From NCBI GenBank assembly GCA_934177725.1, contig CAKPPO010000012.1, positions 1 to 53,120 of the forward strand: a DNA stretch of 53,120 nucleotides, written 5' to 3'. This stretch comes from an uncultured Clostridia bacterium (lineage in GTDB: Bacteria > Bacillota > Clostridia > TANB77 > CAG-508). The position numbers and the translations under genes were made by a program. Positions 42,808 to 50,041 of this stretch are shown here, one piece after another (the stretch's first letter is position 1; every line of letters begins with the position of its first letter). The notes beneath the pieces are model-generated. The model was not told where the DNA came from and did no database searches. It saw nothing but the letters and a program-made list of their open reading frames with translations.

Positions 42808-43590
42808 TTATTCTTCAACTTCTTCAGCAGCTTCTACTACTTCTTCGATGCTTTCTGGTTCTGCATCTTCGTTAACCATTTCTTCTGCTACGTCTGAATC
42901 CATAGATTCACCTTGTCTTCCTTCAATAATAGCATTTGCCATTGTGTCAGCAATTAATTTTACTGCACGAATTGCATCATCGTTTCCTGGAATTGGGTAA
43001 TCTAAATCTTCTGGATTACAGTTTGTATCTATTAATCCTACAACTGGAATTCCTAATTTTTTAGCTTCTAATATAGCTATTCTTTCTTTTTTAGGATCTA
43101 CTACAAATAAAACTCCTGGGATTTCAGTCATTTCTTTAATTCCACCTAAGTTTTTCTCTAATTTTTCCATTTCTTTCTTTAAAAGAATTACTTCTTTTTT
43201 AGGTAATACTTCAAAAGTACCATCTTCTTGCATTGTTTCTAATTCTTTTAATCTTTCTACTCTTTTACGAATAGTTCCAAAGTTTGTTAGCATTCCTCCT
43301 AACCATCTTTGGTTAATGTAATACATACCGCTTTTTTCAGCAGCTTCTTTCATGCATTCTTGAGCTTGTTTTTTAGTTCCAACAAATAAAACTGTTTTTC
43401 CTTCTTCAGCTTGTTCTTTCATAAATGCATATGCTTCATCTAATTTTTTAGATGTTTTTTGTAGGTCTATAATGTGAATACCATTTCTTGCTTGGAAAAT
43501 GTATTCTGCCATTTTAGGATCCCATCTTCTTGTTTGATGTCCAAAGTGAACACCAGCTTCTAGTAATTGTTTCATTGCAACTACTGCCAT
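42808..43590 (-). CDS. rpsB: 30S ribosomal protein S2
   Basis: The start MAVVAMKQLLEAGVHFGHQT and the RWDPKM, IDLQKT and PGNDDAIRAVKL blocks are diagnostic. The 260-residue protein ends in an acidic tail of about 30 residues (EEVVEAAEEVEE), common in Clostridia. AGGAGGAAT precedes the ATG. The leader at 43600-43750 holds two hairpins that may serve autoregulation. Confidence 0.98.
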   Translation of the reverse strand: MAVVAMKQLLEAGVHFGHQTRRWDPKMAEYIFQARNGIHIIDLQKTSKKLDEAYAFMKEQAEEGKTVLFVGTKKQAQECMKEAAEKSGMYYINQRWLGGMLTNFGTIRKRVERLKELETMQEDGTFEVLPKKEVILLKKEMEKLEKNLGGIKEMTEIPGVLFVVDPKKERIAILEAKKLGIPVVGLIDTNCNPEDLDYPIPGNDDAIRAVKLIADTMANAIIEGRQGESMDSDVAEEMVNEDAEPESIEEVVEAAEEVEE

Positions 43591-43639
43591 TTTTCATTCC
43601 TCCTTTTAGTTTTACCTCCACATTATTTCAAGCATTTAA

Positions 43640-43683
43640 AAAGACTTGTATATTTTATACAAGCACTCTTTTTAAACTAATAA
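43640..43683 (-). promoter_or_regulatory. Terminator-like hairpin in the rpsB leader
   Basis: On the minus strand TGCTTGTATA and TATACAAG pair and are followed by CTTTTT about 40 nt before the rpsB start. Placed in a leader, it may be an attenuator; S2 genes are often autoregulated. Confidence 0.5.
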
Positions 43684-43719
43684 AGTGTGTGTATTTTTAA
43701 CGTTCATTATTTTATCACA

Positions 43720-43754
43720 AAAAGCTTGCAAAAGCAAGCTTTTTTTAATAAAAA
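43720..43754. terminator. Bidirectional hairpin upstream of rpsB
   Basis: AAAGCTTGC-AAAA-GCAAGCTTT is a perfect stem with T-runs on both strands, best on the plus strand. It either insulates rpsB from upstream transcription or lies in its long leader. Confidence 0.7.
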
Positions 43755-43772
43755 CATAATTTTTTCAAATAG

Positions 43773-43833
43773 GGTGAAGTAAAAAACTAAATGCAATTCT
43801 GTAAAGTAAATGCATTTAGTTTTTTACTTCACC
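43773..43833. repeat. Perfect 23-bp inverted repeat
   Basis: Arms 43773-43795 and 43811-43833 are perfect complements around a 15-nt centre. It lacks the GGGAC core but has the size and setting of the other inverted repeats. The rest of the 43591-43988 gap holds only the promoter at 43932. Confidence 0.85.
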
Positions 43834-43931
43834 AATTTTCTATTTTTATAATTTTTTTATTTAATTTTTACATAAACTCTAAAATTTGCTTTCTATTTTT
43901 CTACCTTTTTTAACATTTTATGATAAAATTA

Positions 43932-43961
43932 TTGACAAAATATCATAATTTGATTTAATAT
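43932..43961 (+). promoter_or_regulatory. Promoter of the zinc-ribbon gene
   Basis: TTGACA (43932-43937), 18 nt and TAATAT (43956-43961). Confidence 0.7.
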
Positions 43962-43988
43962 ATAAGAGTAAAGTTTAGGAGGAAAATT

Positions 43989-44252
43989 ATGGATTTAAAT
44001 AGATGTAAAAGATGTGGTGCTTTCTTTGCTTCAAATGACTGCGTTTGCCCTAATTGTAAAACAAAAGATATAAGTGATTTAGCTAAATTAGAAACATTTT
44101 TACAAGAAAATGATTTACCTTCTTCAATTGATACTTTAGCAAGCAACACTGGTATTTCTGCTAAAAATTTAAATCGCTTTATTAGTGAAAATGATTTTTC
44201 AGCATATGGTGTAAATTTTGATATTTTGAAAAATGGAAATACCAATTTATAA
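43989..44252 (+). CDS. Small zinc-ribbon protein, YvyF-like
   Basis: Cys6, Cys9, Cys20 and Cys23 (CKRCG...CVCPNC) form a zinc ribbon; a helical part follows with SIDTLASNTGISAKNLNRFI. This resembles the YvyF/TIGR03826 group that in Bacillus lies in flagellar operons. No flagellar gene is present here, and the gene stands alone with its own promoter and terminator. The helical part may be a small winged or MerR-like helix-turn-helix. The role is unknown. Confidence 0.7.
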   Translation: MDLNRCKRCGAFFASNDCVCPNCKTKDISDLAKLETFLQENDLPSSIDTLASNTGISAKNLNRFISENDFSAYGVNFDILKNGNTNL

Positions 44253-44294
44253 TATTAACTTTGATATAAAATTAAAACCCTAATTTTATATATA

Positions 44295-44334
44295 AAAAGA
44301 ACAACCTATATTTTTATAAGTTGTTCTTTTTTGT
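44295..44334 (+). terminator. Zinc-ribbon gene terminator
   Basis: AAAAGAACAAC and GTTGTTCTTTT form a strong stem followed by TTTTG. Confidence 0.85.
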
Positions 44335-44464
44335 ATTTTAGAAAAGTTATTACTTTCTGTAGAAAATAAATATGACATAAATTGGATTCTGTTTTTTTAT
44401 TGTTTTAACATTATTATAATTTATCTAATCATACTATCTTTTTCATGCATATCACTGAACCCTT

Positions 44465-45760
44465 TTAAATTATTCCTAAAATCATTTTTTCTTTTTCTAC
44501 TTGTTTTTCTGTTATTGTAATAGCTTGTTTAATCATTTCTATAGCTTCTTCTATTTTTTCTTTGCTATTTGAATATAATGTAGCTACTATATCTTCTTTT
44601 TTTATATAATCTCCCACTTTTTTATTTACTATTATACCTGCTGACATATCTATTTTATCTTCTTTTCTTATTCTTCCTGCTCCTAAATAACATGCAATCT
44701 TTCCTATTTTTTCTGCATCTATTTTACTTATATAACCTTCTTCAAAAGTTATGTTTTCTTGATATTTTGCTTTCTCAAATTTTTCTATATTTTCACAATA
44801 AGATATGTCTCCTCCCTGTCTTTGTATTAATTCAATAAATTTCTTATATGCCTTTCCAGAATTAATACAATTTTCTATTTCTATCTTATTTTTTTCTATA
44901 TCTTCACCTTTTCCTGCAAGTTTAAGTATATAACTTCCTAATTCAAAAACTACTTGTTTAACATCTTCTGGCATATTTCCTTTTAACGAATTTATTGTTT
45001 CTATCATTTCTAAACTATTTCCTACTGCATTTCCTAAAGGTTCATTCATATTGGTAATTACGCATATAGTTTCTTTTCCAGCAAGTTCTCCTATTTGTTT
45101 CATAACATTTGAAAGTTTTACAGCTTCTTCTTTATTTTTCATAAATGCTCCGCTTCCACATGTTACATCTAAAACAACTTTATTTGCTCCTGCTGCTATT
45201 TTCTTACTCATTATACTAGATGCTATAAGTGGGATACTATCTGTGCAAGAAATTGTATCTCTTAATGCATATAACTTTTTATCTGCCGGTGCTAAATTTG
45301 CAGTTTGTGTTATTAAGCTTATTCCTATTTCTTTAACATTATTTCTAAATTCTTCTTCACTTATATTTGTTCTATAGCCTGATATAGATTCTAACTTGTC
45401 TGCTGTTCCCCCTGTAAAACCTAATCCTCTACCAGACATTTTTGCAACTACTACTCCCAAGGCTGCCATTATAGGCATTAGAATTAATGTTATTTTGTCT
45501 CCAACTCCACCTGTTGAGTGCTTGTCTACAACAATTCCTAATTCAGATAAATCTAGCACGTCTCCTGAATTTGCCATTGCTATTGTAAGATAAGTTGTTT
45601 CTTCCTTTGTCATTCCATTTAAATATATTGCCATTACTAATGCTGCTGCTTGATAATCTGCAATATTTCCATTAGTATAATTTTTTATAAAATATTCTAT
45701 TTCTTCTTTTGTTAACTCTTTTTGGTCTCTTTTCTTTGCAATAATATCTAAAATATTCAT
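44465..45760 (-). CDS. pdp: Pyrimidine-nucleoside phosphorylase
   Basis: Splits uridine or thymidine with phosphate to base and (deoxy)ribose-1-phosphate in nucleoside salvage. KHSTGGVGDKITLILMP and SGRGLGFTGGTADKLESI are the family signatures (about residues 80-125 from ATG 45760). The 431-residue length fits Pdp. AGAGGAT before ATG 45760 fixes the start; the frame is open to 45814 but would overlap rnhB. It is co-transcribed with rnhB. Thymidine-specific DeoA is the alternative name. Confidence 0.93.
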   Translation of the reverse strand: MNILDIIAKKRDQKELTKEEIEYFIKNYTNGNIADYQAAALVMAIYLNGMTKEETTYLTIAMANSGDVLDLSELGIVVDKHSTGGVGDKITLILMPIMAALGVVVAKMSGRGLGFTGGTADKLESISGYRTNISEEEFRNNVKEIGISLITQTANLAPADKKLYALRDTISCTDSIPLIASSIMSKKIAAGANKVVLDVTCGSGAFMKNKEEAVKLSNVMKQIGELAGKETICVITNMNEPLGNAVGNSLEMIETINSLKGNMPEDVKQVVFELGSYILKLAGKGEDIEKNKIEIENCINSGKAYKKFIELIQRQGGDISYCENIEKFEKAKYQENITFEEGYISKIDAEKIGKIACYLGAGRIRKEDKIDMSAGIIVNKKVGDYIKKEDIVATLYSNSKEKIEEAIEMIKQAITITEKQVEKEKMILGII

Positions 45761-45771
45761 AATTTTATCCT

Positions 45772-46398
45772 CTATTTTATATTTTTCGTAAAACTTCTTC
45801 TGTGTAATGGACATAGTCCATATTCTCTTATTGCTTGCATATGCATCGCTGTACCATAACCTTTGTGCTTTTCAAAACCATACATAGGATAAATTTCATC
45901 CCACTGACGCATTATTCTATCCCTTGTAACTTTTGCAATAATTGATGCCGCTGCTATTGAGTAACATTTTGCATCTCCTTTTATTATTGGAGTATATGGT
46001 ATTCCTAAAGTATCTATTTTATCTAAAGCATCTACTATAATTCTGTCTGGTTTGACTTTCAACTCTTTTATTGCTGTTGTTAGTCCTTTTTTTGTAGCAT
46101 TTAGTATATTTATTTCGTCTATTTCTTTTTGATCTATTATACCTACTCCCCATGCTATTGCTTCATCTGTTATTTGCTCATATAAAGCTTCTCTTTTCTT
46201 CTCTGAAACTTTTTTGGAGTCATTTACTCCTTCTATAAATGAATCTTTTGGCATAATTACAGCAGCTACTACAACAGGTCCTGCTAAAGGTCCACGACCT
46301 GCTTCATCTATTCCACAAATTGTTTGTACTCCTGTATTATAAATTTCATTTTCTATTTTTTTTAATTCAATTAATCTTTGTTCTTCTTTTTCCTTCAT
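45772..46398 (-). CDS. rnhB: Ribonuclease HII
   Basis: Endonuclease removing RNA, including single ribonucleotides, from DNA duplexes. The signature GIDEAGRGPLAGPVVVAAVI (about residues 23-42) holds two catalytic acids, and the third is in IIVDALDK. Length (208) is typical. GAGGAA precedes the ATG; pdp begins 11 bp behind its stop. Confidence 0.96.
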   Translation of the reverse strand: MKEKEEQRLIELKKIENEIYNTGVQTICGIDEAGRGPLAGPVVVAAVIMPKDSFIEGVNDSKKVSEKKREALYEQITDEAIAWGVGIIDQKEIDEINILNATKKGLTTAIKELKVKPDRIIVDALDKIDTLGIPYTPIIKGDAKCYSIAAASIIAKVTRDRIMRQWDEIYPMYGFEKHKGYGTAMHMQAIREYGLCPLHRRSFTKNIK

Positions 46399-46479
46399 TT
46401 AAAATTCCTCTTGTTAGTATTTTTTTGAATACTATTTTATATTATTAATTTTCTATATCTTTTGTAAAAAACTTTTTTA

Positions 46480-47040
46480 TTATTCTTCGCTTTCTTCAGT
46501 TGTCTCATTTTCAGTTACTATTTCATTCATTTTCTCATTAATAACTTCATTTTGATTTTCTTTTTTACTGTTAGCTTCTTTTATTTCAGTTAATTTGTAA
46601 TATGTGTCCTTTTCTATTGTAATTCCTTTTGCATAAATTATTTCATCTGTATTATAATTTACTATATAAAATCCATCTCTTATTTTTACATCTGTTAATC
46701 CCATTTCATCTAAAGTAGTTCTATCTATTATATAGTATTTAGGAAAATTTTGGTCTTCCTTTGAAATTATACCTTTTTCTAATAGATTTTTTATAGTTTC
46801 ATCTTCTAAACTTTCTTCTACCTTTTTTCCTTTTAATTCATCGTCGCTACCTTTTACAATTGCCTCTTTTGATAGTATTTTTACTTTTCCTTGAATTAAT
46901 AACATATCTGTTTCATACATTTTTAATACTTCATTCTCTAATTTTGTTTTTGAAAAAAATAACGCACATACTATAAGTACTAAAATTATGGCAATAGCTA
47001 AAATTAAAACAATATGCGACATTCCTTTTTGGCTTTTCAT
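46480..47040 (-). CDS. Stand-alone pilin-like membrane protein
   Basis: The N-terminus MKSQKGMSHIVLILAIAIIL is a prepilin-like KG site plus hydrophobic helix, and the DNA is 32 kb from the pilus operon. The outer part (about 150 residues) has a mixed alpha/beta pattern with KYYIIDRTTLDEMGL and an acidic Glu/Asn-rich tail. Mature position 5 is Val, not Glu. It could be processed by the prepilin peptidase or be a simple membrane-anchored protein. No closer family is recognised. Confidence 0.6.
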   Translation of the reverse strand: MKSQKGMSHIVLILAIAIILVLIVCALFFSKTKLENEVLKMYETDMLLIQGKVKILSKEAIVKGSDDELKGKKVEESLEDETIKNLLEKGIISKEDQNFPKYYIIDRTTLDEMGLTDVKIRDGFYIVNYNTDEIIYAKGITIEKDTYYKLTEIKEANSKKENQNEVINEKMNEIVTENETTEESEE

Positions 47041-47113
47041 TTTTTATTTCATTCCTTTCGTAAAATACATTTTCATAACTAAATATATGTATCTCTTCAT
47101 TATTTATTATATA

Positions 47114-47142
47114 TTGACAATTTGATAAAATCAATATAATAT
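47114..47142 (+). promoter_or_regulatory. htrA promoter
   Basis: TTGACA (47114-47119), 17 nt and TAATAT (47137-47142) lie about 85 nt before the start. Confidence 0.75.
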
Positions 47143-47225
47143 AACATTATTTTCACACGTTTTTCACAATTAAGTTGTATGCTATGTATAAATTAGGAAA
47201 AAATAATTAAAAAGGAGTTTTGATT

Positions 47226-48467
47226 ATGGAAAAAAATGATAATATTATTGAAGGTCAAAAAGTAGAGGAAAATAAAGCTGAATATAAGCCTATAGGGACA
47301 ATTTCAGTAAAAAAAGAAAAGAATCATTCCAACTTTGGTAAGCAAGTCTTTGTACCTTTCTTATCAGGTATTGTAGGAGCTGGTCTTGTAGTAGGAATTT
47401 GCTTTGGTGTTCCAAGTATAAAAAACAATATTATAAAATCAGATAATAATTCTTCTAACACAGTTTCTACAAACACTTCTAATGGCACTATTTCTGCTGT
47501 TTCATTAGAAAACTTTTCAGATACTGGTATAGGTGTTGCAAATAAAGTTTTACCTTCTGTTGTAGGTATAAAAGTAGAATACTCTGTATCTTCTGTGTTT
47601 TACAGAAATATGTCTAGCACTGCTACCGCTGAGGGTTCAGGTGTTATCATTAGAGAAGATGGATATATTTTAACAAATAATCATATTGTAAATACAAGTT
47701 CTTCTTCTAATTTTTATGAAGTTGGAAAAGCAAACAAAGTAACTGTTTATTTATATAATGATGAAACACCTTATGAAGCTACAATTGTAGGTACAGATGA
47801 ACAAACTGATTTAGCTGTTTTAAAAATAGAGAAAACAGGTCTAACAGCTGCCTCTCTTGGTGATTCAGATAATGTTAAAGTTGGTGAATTTGCTATGGCA
47901 ATTGGTAATCCTTTAGGTATGCAAAGTAGTGTTTCTTCTGGAATAATTAGTGCTGTTAATAGAAAAGTTACTTCAGACAATAAAACTTATACTTTAATTC
48001 AAACAGATGCTGCTATAAATTCAGGTAATAGTGGAGGAGCTTTAGTAAATAGTAATGGTGAAGTTATCGGAATTAACACTTTAAAGATGTCTGGCTCAGG
48101 AATAGAAGGAATGGGATTTGCAATTCCTATTAATTCAACTAAAACTATATATGAACAACTTATTCAATATAGTAAGGTTAAAAGACCTTACATTGGTATA
48201 TCTGGTAGAAATTTAGATGAAGAAACAGCAAAAGCAAACAATTTAGTTGTTGGTGTATATGTTATTTCTGTAGATGAATTTTCTAGTGCTGAAAAAGCTG
48301 GAATAAAAATAGGTGATGTTATAACAAAAATAGATGGAAAAGAAATTAAAACTATGGAAGAACTTAATGAAGTTAAAAATGCTCATTCTATAGGAGATGA
48401 AATTACCTTAACTATTAATCGTAACGGAAATGAAAAAGAATTTAAACTTACTCTTCAAGAACAATAA
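47226..48467 (+). CDS. htrA: HtrA/DegP-type serine protease
   Basis: Membrane-anchored quality-control protease. A cytosolic tail of about 40 residues and one membrane helix (about 41-61) are followed by a Ser/Thr/Asn-rich linker. The trypsin-like domain has His153 (TNNHIV), Asp195 (TDLAVL) and Ser269 (NSGNSGG), and one C-terminal PDZ domain (about 325-410) follows. ATG 47226 has AAAGGAG 8 nt upstream. It is a single-gene unit with its own promoter and terminator. Stress control is likely but not visible as a motif. Confidence 0.95.
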   Translation: MEKNDNIIEGQKVEENKAEYKPIGTISVKKEKNHSNFGKQVFVPFLSGIVGAGLVVGICFGVPSIKNNIIKSDNNSSNTVSTNTSNGTISAVSLENFSDTGIGVANKVLPSVVGIKVEYSVSSVFYRNMSSTATAEGSGVIIREDGYILTNNHIVNTSSSSNFYEVGKANKVTVYLYNDETPYEATIVGTDEQTDLAVLKIEKTGLTAASLGDSDNVKVGEFAMAIGNPLGMQSSVSSGIISAVNRKVTSDNKTYTLIQTDAAINSGNSGGALVNSNGEVIGINTLKMSGSGIEGMGFAIPINSTKTIYEQLIQYSKVKRPYIGISGRNLDEETAKANNLVVGVYVISVDEFSSAEKAGIKIGDVITKIDGKEIKTMEELNEVKNAHSIGDEITLTINRNGNEKEFKLTLQEQ

Positions 48468-48479
48468 AATTTCTTTTAA

Positions 48480-48525
48480 AACTCAATATCTTTCTTCTTT
48501 TAAGTAAGATATTGAGTTCTTTTTT
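48480..48525 (+). terminator. htrA terminator
   Basis: AACTCAATATCTT (48480-48492) pairs perfectly with AAGATATTGAGTT (48506-48518), followed by CTTTTTT. Confidence 0.9.
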
Positions 48526-48663
48526 ATAATTTAGTTACTAATAATTTTCACAAATATTTTCGATTTGTTCACAAAATGGTCAAATAACTTTAGTATATTA
48601 TATTTGTAGTTAGTAAATAAATTTTACCCTTTTATTTACGAAACATCCCCTTTTATTTTCTAA

Positions 48664-48722
48664 AAAAAGCGAGCCTAAGATTTTCTATCAAATGCAAATT
48701 TTGAGAAAATCTAAGGCTCGCC
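48664..48722 (-). terminator. Large hairpin, terminator-like on the minus strand
   Basis: GCGAGCCT...GATTTTCT and AGAAAATC...AGGCTCGC pair over about 18 bp with one mismatch; the minus-strand tail is TTTTTTT. No gene needing it is obvious here, since the M23 gene already has a terminator. Confidence 0.7.
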
Positions 48723-48738
48723 ATATTTATCTAGTACA

Positions 48739-48765
48739 GAAAGTTCTCCTACAAGGAGAACTTTC
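48739..48765. repeat. Perfect 12-bp hairpin
   Basis: GAAAGTTCTCCT-ACA-AGGAGAACTTTC. It has no T-run on either side, and its role is unknown. Confidence 0.75.
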
Positions 48766-48774
48766 CTACTATAT

Positions 48775-48808
48775 AAAAAACAGCCTATATAAACTAGGCT
48801 GTTTTTTT
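48775..48808. terminator. Bidirectional terminator
   Basis: AAAAAACAGCCTA pairs with TAGGCTGTTTTTT (13 bp) around a 7-nt loop, with T-runs on both strands. Confidence 0.85.
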
Positions 48809-48819
48809 TACCTCAAAAA

Positions 48820-48852
48820 TTACCCCAAAAGTATTTGGTACTTTTAGGGTAA
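48820..48852 (-). terminator. M23 peptidase gene terminator, near-copy of 268-298
   Basis: TTACCC.AAAAGTA and TACTTTT.GGGTAA pair across TTTGG; on the minus strand TTTTT follows. The core differs at three of 31 positions from the hairpin behind gltX. Confidence 0.8.
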
Positions 48853-48855
48853 TTT

Positions 48856-49791
48856 CTATTTATATAAATATTTTTGTGGATTTACTTGTGCTCCATCTTT
48901 ACGTATTTCAAAGTGTAAGTGGTTACCAGTAGAATATCCTGTAGATCCAACAGCTGCTATCTCATCTCCTGCTATAACTTCTTGACCTTTTGTTACATAT
49001 ATTTTACTACAATGTCCGTAATATGTTTCAACACCATTTCCATGAGAAATGATAACTAAGTTTCCATATCCTCCCATTGTTCCTGCAAATTTAACTATAC
49101 CATCTGCTGCTGCTTTAATTGGTGTTCCATTTGGTGCTGCAATATCCATTCCCATATGTGCATGGTCACGTATACTTTCTACTGCACCAAAACGTGATGT
49201 GATATTTCCTGTTACTGGTTTTACTGAAAAATATATGCCATTAAATGTTGATGACTCTATTTTTTCATATTCTTCTTCTAGTTTTGTTTGTACATTAGAA
49301 GCTACTTCTACTTTACTTTCAAGTTCTTCTAAATTCTGTGTATATATTTCTTGCATTGATATTTCTGCGTCTTCTTGTTTCTCTTTTATACTATTTATAA
49401 CCTCTTCTGCTTCACTTTTGGTAGATACATATGTTGTACTACCTTTTGCTAAAGTAACTGCATACATTTTGTATGTTACAACTGCTGTTTCTTGAATTTT
49501 ATCAAATATTTCTTCCTCTGATGTTTCTTTATTATTTTCTATAAATAATAAATTATATTTTGGCATTTCTTTAATATCTACAAATGCTACATTCTCTTGG
49601 TCTATATTTAATATTTCATCATTTATTAGTTGTTCAAATTTATTTTTATTTAATATATATCCAACTTCTTCTCCTGAAATTGTTACTCTATATGCTGGTT
49701 TATATTTAAATAAGATAAATGCAACAATTAAGATAAGAGCTACCACTATTATACTAATTAGCCTTACTATACATTTTGTATAGTTTTTCAA
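48856..49791 (-). CDS. Membrane-anchored M23 peptidase
   Basis: One N-terminal membrane helix (about residues 8-28) and a middle region (about 30-190) with a coiled coil near 130-175 precede a complete LytM domain. HAHMGMDIAAP, YGHCSKIYV and GNHLHFEIR hold the zinc ligands, and the protein ends NPQKYLYK. It probably trims peptidoglycan. The start is uncertain: TTG 49791 lies 24 nt from the only good SD (GAAGGAG), while an in-frame ATT at 49806 is better spaced. Unlike the copy at 29887 it has no insertion in the catalytic domain. Confidence 0.9.
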   Translation of the reverse strand: MKNYTKCIVRLISIIVVALILIVAFILFKYKPAYRVTISGEEVGYILNKNKFEQLINDEILNIDQENVAFVDIKEMPKYNLLFIENNKETSEEEIFDKIQETAVVTYKMYAVTLAKGSTTYVSTKSEAEEVINSIKEKQEDAEISMQEIYTQNLEELESKVEVASNVQTKLEEEYEKIESSTFNGIYFSVKPVTGNITSRFGAVESIRDHAHMGMDIAAPNGTPIKAAADGIVKFAGTMGGYGNLVIISHGNGVETYYGHCSKIYVTKGQEVIAGDEIAAVGSTGYSTGNHLHFEIRKDGAQVNPQKYLYK

Positions 49792-50041
49792 TTTAAAGTT
49801 TAAAATATAAATTCATCTCCTTCTCGTTTCACACGATAGTATTAATTATACTATATATTTTAAACATTTGCAAACAAAGTATTCCATTTTGACTAAATTT
49901 TATTCGTTTTAGTTGTAATATTTTTCTATTATTTGAATTTATTGGTACTTTATCTTTGTTTTGCTATTATTTACTTCGTTTTTCTTTAAATATCGTTTTA
50001 CGTTTATTTAATTTCCTTCCTAATTCAAATTTGTTAGCTTT

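Noticed and set aside
43955..44245. Minus-strand frame opposite the zinc-ribbon gene
   Set aside because: The plus-strand frame has a promoter, SD, four zinc cysteines and a terminator.
49049..49495. Plus-strand frame of 148 codons inside the M23 gene
   Set aside because: Mirror of the M23 domain, with no SD and no recognisable motif.
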